This document shows positions 55,806 through 59,390 of a stretch of 59,390 nt of DNA, piece by piece. The DNA is from an uncultured Erysipelotrichaceae bacterium. GTDB taxonomy: Bacteria; Bacillota_I; Bacilli_A; Erysipelotrichales; Erysipelotrichaceae. Every line of letters begins with the position of its first letter. Within the stretch, counting starts at the first letter, position 1. Made by a program: the position numbers and the translations under genes. The stretch is taken from assembly GCA_949744505.1 (NCBI GenBank), contig CATJXY010000036.1:1-59390 (forward strand). The letters run 5' to 3'. A model generated the notes under the pieces. It did not search any database and was not told the DNA's origin. It saw nothing but the letters and a program-made list of their open reading frames with translations.

Positions 55806-56702
55806 TTATTGAAAAAAACATGTTATTAATCCCATCAGCACTCCCAAGACTCCACCTAAATACACAAGAGTTTTTAACTCTTTATTGACAATCAAGATAA
55901 TCATTTTTTCTAATTGAACAACATCAAAAGATTTTATTCTTTCCTCAATTATTTTTTCAATATCTAATGTATAGTAAATACGAGATAAATTTTCATTAAT
56001 ACATTCATTATATTTCTCCAAAATAAAAGATTTGAACATCGGGAACTTTTTTTCCAGAAGACTCATCAATTTACTAACTTTTAGGTCTAATATTTTATCA
56101 AACTCTTCATCAACAACTTTACTGACAATTGCATGTGCATTGGAAGATACCGCCTTATTTAAAATTTTCCCCAACGATTTTGATAAAGCAGATATCATTT
56201 TTTCATCCATAAGGCGACTCATCAATCCTTTTTCTTCCTCAAAATGTTGAACCAGAGCTTGTTTAACAAACCTTTCTCCGAAATCGAACTCTGTCAACTG
56301 TTTTTCAATTAATTTTTCAACCTTCTCTTTTAAATCAGAAATTAAACTTTCTGAATCCATTTCCGAAAACAAATTATTTAATTCTTCCTTTACTGTCAAT
56401 TCACTTTTTTGATACTTTGCAATTATACGATCTATTATAAGAAGTATTTTATCTTGAATCACTTGGCTTTTTAAGGCATTCGCAATAACCCCTTCATTTA
56501 AAAGCTGTTTTGAAATCACAGTTCCCATTGATTTCGCAATACGGTCTTTTTCCTTTGGAATTAATCCCGGAGTAAAAGGAACTGTAAACTTACCGAAATG
56601 TATCGGATTTAATGGCCAAAAAAGCATTTTTAATGCAATTCCATTTGTAATTAAACCAATAATTCCGCCCATTAGAGGGAGATAAATCCATTTCAAATCC
56701 AT
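55806..56702 (-). CDS. DUF445 family membrane protein
   Basis: The 298-residue protein begins MDLKWIYLPLMGGIIGLITNGIALKMLFWPLNPI and has the DUF445 motif PFTPGLIPKEKDRIAKSMG, followed by a long helical region and a C-terminal membrane helix (YLGGVLGVLMGLITCFFQ). Function unknown; it is widespread in Firmicutes (YheB-like). Start at 56702 follows AAGGTGA. Confidence 0.85.
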   Translation of the reverse strand: MDLKWIYLPLMGGIIGLITNGIALKMLFWPLNPIHFGKFTVPFTPGLIPKEKDRIAKSMGTVISKQLLNEGVIANALKSQVIQDKILLIIDRIIAKYQKSELTVKEELNNLFSEMDSESLISDLKEKVEKLIEKQLTEFDFGERFVKQALVQHFEEEKGLMSRLMDEKMISALSKSLGKILNKAVSSNAHAIVSKVVDEEFDKILDLKVSKLMSLLEKKFPMFKSFILEKYNECINENLSRIYYTLDIEKIIEERIKSFDVVQLEKMIILIVNKELKTLVYLGGVLGVLMGLITCFFQ

Positions 56703-56734
56703 ATAAATCACCTTATATATTAGTATAGCATACT

Positions 56735-57442
56735 TCATGATGAAATCATATTTACCAATAAAACCACTACGATACCCGTACAAAGTGCAGGAGCATATGG
56801 AATATGAGAATTTCTATCCGCTTTTTTTGACACTATTAAATATATGGCATAAAAGCCGGTAATCATGTTTGCCAAAACCCAAGCACAAAATATCTTTTTT
56901 GCTCCTAATAAACTTCCGCATAAGGCCATTAAATAAATATCTCCTTCACCAAAGGATTCCGGAAACAAAATATTTGTCAAAAACAATATTGAACTGACAG
57001 AAAGCATCCCTATCAATATAGAAACATCTAATTTCCTCATCATTAATTGACAACTAATTAAAAGAAATAAAATACTCAGCCATAAAATATCAATTTCCAT
57101 TGTCTTATAGTCAAGATAAGCAATAAGAAATAAAACCGCAATCATAAAAAAATCAAGCATTCCGGTTTCTCGTTTAAAATAAAAACAAAATACCGCAATC
57201 AATCCAAAGAATAATTCAGTCAAAAAATAAGAAAAAGGAATTTTTCCGTGACAAAATGTGCATTTTCCTTTTTGAATCATCCAGCTGATAAGAGGTATCA
57301 TTGATATCCATTTTAATTTCATCCCACAATGAAAACAATAACTTCGCTTAAATATCCATGATTCTTCTCTTAAATAACGATCTGCAACTAATCGGACAAA
57401 ACTTCCCATACTACATCCGAAGATAAAAACAAATATTTCCAT
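56735..57442 (-). CDS. Prepilin peptidase (A24 family)
   Basis: The 235-residue membrane protein has GSFVRLVADRYL, a four-cysteine zinc site (C36, C39, C61, C64) and the two catalytic aspartates in AYLDYKTMEID (D111) and GEGDIY (D168). It cleaves and may methylate type IV prepilin-like leaders. No pilin, com or type II secretion gene occurs in the window. The 235 bases upstream (57443-57677) hold no recognised feature. Confidence 0.9.
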   Translation of the reverse strand: MEIFVFIFGCSMGSFVRLVADRYLREESWIFKRSYCFHCGMKLKWISMIPLISWMIQKGKCTFCHGKIPFSYFLTELFFGLIAVFCFYFKRETGMLDFFMIAVLFLIAYLDYKTMEIDILWLSILFLLISCQLMMRKLDVSILIGMLSVSSILFLTNILFPESFGEGDIYLMALCGSLLGAKKIFCAWVLANMITGFYAIYLIVSKKADRNSHIPYAPALCTGIVVVLLVNMISS

Positions 57443-57677
57443 TTTCTATCACTCCTATATTATTTTTCTAGAAAATGAAAAAAATCCTAAGTATTTACCT
57501 AATAATAATACGATTATTATGTAAAATCTTAAGATAAAAAGAACTAATTATTAGCCAACTGTTTTTGATAAAATGTATCGTATTAGATACATCCTATTTC
57601 CATTATTTAATAAAATAAAAAACTTTATTATATAGTATTCATTTAATTTATAGAAATATCTTGTTTCTCAAATATTA

Positions 57678-58214
57678 TTAATTCATCTTATAAATAGCCT
57701 TTTCACAATAAACTATACCCTTTCCTGCATTCATATACATTTTATTAAATTCCAATTGAGAATCTAAATTATCATTAAACTTCATTTTTTCTCTTCTAAT
57801 CAAATCTCCATCATACACTTTTCCTCTAATTTCATTCCAGTGATCTTCTATACTTTCTTCAATATTTTTAGTAATAATCAATTTATTTTTACTAATTAAT
57901 ACTTTTTTGCAGCACTCATGAAGATAGTGGTTATCATAGATTTCATCTTCTTGTACAAAAAAGAGATATCTTCCTTTACTTGCACTTATCGCAAGATTTC
58001 TTGCAGAATTAATGTTAGAATTTTCCATAAATACAATTTTCATATCACTGCGATGCGAAAATTCTTCCAATATAGTTGAATATTTTTCCGGTTCATCACT
58101 AACCAATATTATTTCATAATTAAAAAATCTTTGTTCAACGATACTTTTTAAACACTCGACTAATTTTTCTTCATTTTGTATTCTCGAAACTAAAATACTG
58201 AACAATTTATTCAT
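57678..58214 (-). CDS. Short glycosyltransferase family 2-like protein
   Basis: The 178-residue protein starts MNKLFSILVSRIQNEEKLVECLKSI and has FNYEIILVSDEPEKY, then NSARNLAISASKGRYLFFVQEDE, which matches the N-terminal half of a GT2 domain. The usual DxD is replaced by QEDE and the acceptor half is missing, so it is truncated or degenerate. ATG at 58214 is better spaced from AAGGAG than the one 6 bases upstream. Confidence 0.7.
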   Translation of the reverse strand: MNKLFSILVSRIQNEEKLVECLKSIVEQRFFNYEIILVSDEPEKYSTILEEFSHRSDMKIVFMENSNINSARNLAISASKGRYLFFVQEDEIYDNHYLHECCKKVLISKNKLIITKNIEESIEDHWNEIRGKVYDGDLIRREKMKFNDNLDSQLEFNKMYMNAGKGIVYCEKAIYKMN

Positions 58215-58279
58215 GCACATCGCTCCTTAATCCACTTCCTTAATTCTATGCAATTTAAAAGATTTTATGAATGAAAATA

Positions 58280-58310
58280 AAAAATTTCCATTATAATAAC
58301 GGAAATTTTT
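58280..58310 (-). terminator. Terminator after PTS EIIC gene
   Basis: AAAAATTTCC (58280-58289) pairs with GGAAATTTTT (58301-58310), with a T-rich tail on the minus strand. Confidence 0.7.
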
Positions 58311-58315
58311 TAATG

Positions 58316-59390
58316 TTATCCTTTTCTTGATGTTTTCATGATAATTCTTGTTGCAAGATAAGATACAACTATTCCAATAAGTGCTGTAATAATTCCGATG
58401 AAAACATATCGCAATGATCCGGAATTATCAATAAAGAATACAAATGTCAGTAAACCGGGACAGCCTCCTTGAACATAGGCTCTAAGTCCAAATACAGCTG
58501 CAAAGAGACCTGAAACAAGTGCACCAATCGCAGTTCCTTTTAATGCATCGGGTCTATTGATCAAGGCTCCGTAAAATGCAGGTTCTGTTACACCACATAA
58601 AGCTGTAACGGCAAACGAATTATAAAGACCCTTTTGAGAAATATCTTTTTCTTCTTTGGCAACTGCCAATGTTGTTGCACCAATACAAATATTACTGACA
58701 AAACCCATAACCGCTGTAATCGGATTATAACCAACCGTTGCGATAAGCTGAATTCCGATTGGAGATAAAGCCTTATCTAAGCCAAGCATAACCATATAAG
58801 GATAAACAGCACATAAAATAGGAATCGCAACAAATCCGACTGTATTATACAACCACAATATTCCATCTGCCACATAGGCCGATAATGTATTTCCAATCGG
58901 CCCTAAAACAATTAAAGTAATCGGTGCTGTTATTAACATTACAAGCAATGGTTTTAAAAAGAACTTTAAAATTTCCGGAATAACTTTATCTAAAACTTTA
59001 TCCACATAATACATAAAGATAACACCAAATATAACCGGCATAATACTTGAAGCATAACTTACTTGCGGCACTCCGATCCCAATAAATTCCGTAATCACAC
59101 CACTTTTATAAGTATCGGATATCAATAATGCACCAAGCATCATACCCAAAACCGGTGGTAATTTTAATTGTAAACAAGTCGAATATCCCAAATAAACCGG
59201 TAAAAAAGTAAATCCTGCTTCAAACAATCCCACCATCAGTTTTGCAGTACCACTATCCATGGATACTCCAAAATAATTAATTAAAAGATTTCGAATTGCT
59301 AAGATTAATCCACCTACAACTAAAGCAGGTATAATTGGAAAGAAAATCGGTGCCACGAAATTACCAAATTTTTGAACATAATATTTCACA
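58316..59390 (-). CDS. PTS EIIC component, beta-glucoside/sucrose family (partial, 5' end outside window)
   Basis: At least 358 residues of the membrane transporter domain are present. The frame is open to the window edge, where a GTG codon is probably internal. Motifs of the glucose/sucrose-type EIIC are present: FVAPIFFPIIPALVVGG, GVTEPAFYGALI and a C-terminal IIMKTSRKG. The EIIB part probably lies beyond the edge, and EIIA is not in this fragment. The sugar is not determined. Confidence 0.88.
   Translation of the reverse strand, partial: VKYYVQKFGNFVAPIFFPIIPALVVGGLILAIRNLLINYFGVSMDSGTAKLMVGLFEAGFTFLPVYLGYSTCLQLKLPPVLGMMLGALLISDTYKSGVITEFIGIGVPQVSYASSIMPVIFGVIFMYYVDKVLDKVIPEILKFFLKPLLVMLITAPITLIVLGPIGNTLSAYVADGILWLYNTVGFVAIPILCAVYPYMVMLGLDKALSPIGIQLIATVGYNPITAVMGFVSNICIGATTLAVAKEEKDISQKGLYNSFAVTALCGVTEPAFYGALINRPDALKGTAIGALVSGLFAAVFGLRAYVQGGCPGLLTFVFFIDNSGSLRYVFIGIITALIGIVVSYLATRIIMKTSRKG

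Noticed and set aside
57443-57677. Possible small gene or RNA in a 235-base gap
   Set aside because: No frame with a ribosome binding site, and no clear hairpin or promoter pair; AT-rich spacer.
1-59390. CRISPR arrays, insertion sequences, prophage genes or long direct repeats
   Set aside because: None seen when reading both strands; all repeats found are terminator hairpins, operators or within-protein modules.

Overview
The window is about 59 kb of AT-rich, gene-dense DNA with strong AGGAGG-type ribosome binding sites, consensus TTGACA/TATAAT promoters and compact operons. It looks chromosomal and comes from a low-GC Gram-positive anaerobe. A sufCDSUB cluster, an anaerobic 2-oxoacid:ferredoxin oxidoreductase, many lipoproteins, tRNAs with encoded CCA and a VanG-type ligase point to Bacillota, most plausibly an Erysipelotrichia-like lineage (inference). 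I see no insertion sequence, prophage, integrase, CRISPR array, rRNA operon or replication origin.

Layout. 0-2 kb (+): a GntR(YtrA)-type regulator with an ABC exporter. 2-6.2 kb (-): VanW, a VanG-type D-Ala-D-Ser/D-Ala ligase and a racemase, followed by GNAT, a 56-aa membrane protein and a VanZ-like protein. 6.3-13.3 kb (-): a polyamine operon (XRE-cupin regulator, potABCD, aminotransferase, N-carbamoylputrescine amidase) whose PotA carries about 175 extra residues inside its TOBE domain. 13.4-17.7 kb (-): trxA, nagB, aldose epimerase-like, typA. 17.8-18.9 kb (+): small lipoprotein and exonuclease III. 19-23.7 kb (-): sufCDSUB. 23.9-26.2 kb (+): PrsA-like foldase, a related lipoprotein, HIT protein. 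26.3-29.9 kb (-): a CaCA exchanger behind a yybP-ykoY Mn2+ riboswitch, and a Nudix-NagA fusion. 30-32.3 kb: a membrane protein and a CPA2 antiporter paired with a PII-like protein. 32.4-36.7 kb (-): pseudouridine salvage (phosphodiesterase, psuK, psuG) with a thioredoxin-like lipoprotein and an AAC(3)-family protein. 36.7-40 kb (-): 2-oxoacid:ferredoxin oxidoreductase. 40-42.4 kb (-): DUF4358 and SGNH lipoproteins, a short-chain dehydrogenase. 42.4-45.7 kb (-): ABC exporter with SdpR/SdpI under a promoter with a 28-bp perfect palindrome. 45.7-48.3 kb (-): rpiB, aldo/keto reductase, HAD phosphatase. 48.4-50.1 kb: tRNA-Gln and tRNA-Glu flanking an FMN-binding-fold protein and an orphan HNH-like protein. 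50.2-59.4 kb: pyrG with a leader attenuator, a CcdA-TlpA fusion, a TtcA-like enzyme, an XpaC-like pair, DUF445, a lone prepilin peptidase, a truncated glycosyltransferase and a PTS EIIC cut by the window edge.

Main themes are envelope homeostasis (D-amino-acid ligase/racemase/VanW/VanZ, two ABC exporters, SdpRI, PrsA pair, thiol-redox proteins), nitrogen and sugar salvage (polyamines, amino sugars, pseudouridine) and metal/ion homeostasis. The observations most worth following up are the PotA TOBE insertion, the Nudix-NagA fusion, the VanW-VanG-racemase locus with all three recalled D-Ser-specificity residues, and the Mn2+ riboswitch on a CaCA exchanger. All calls come from reading the sequence; no database search was run.
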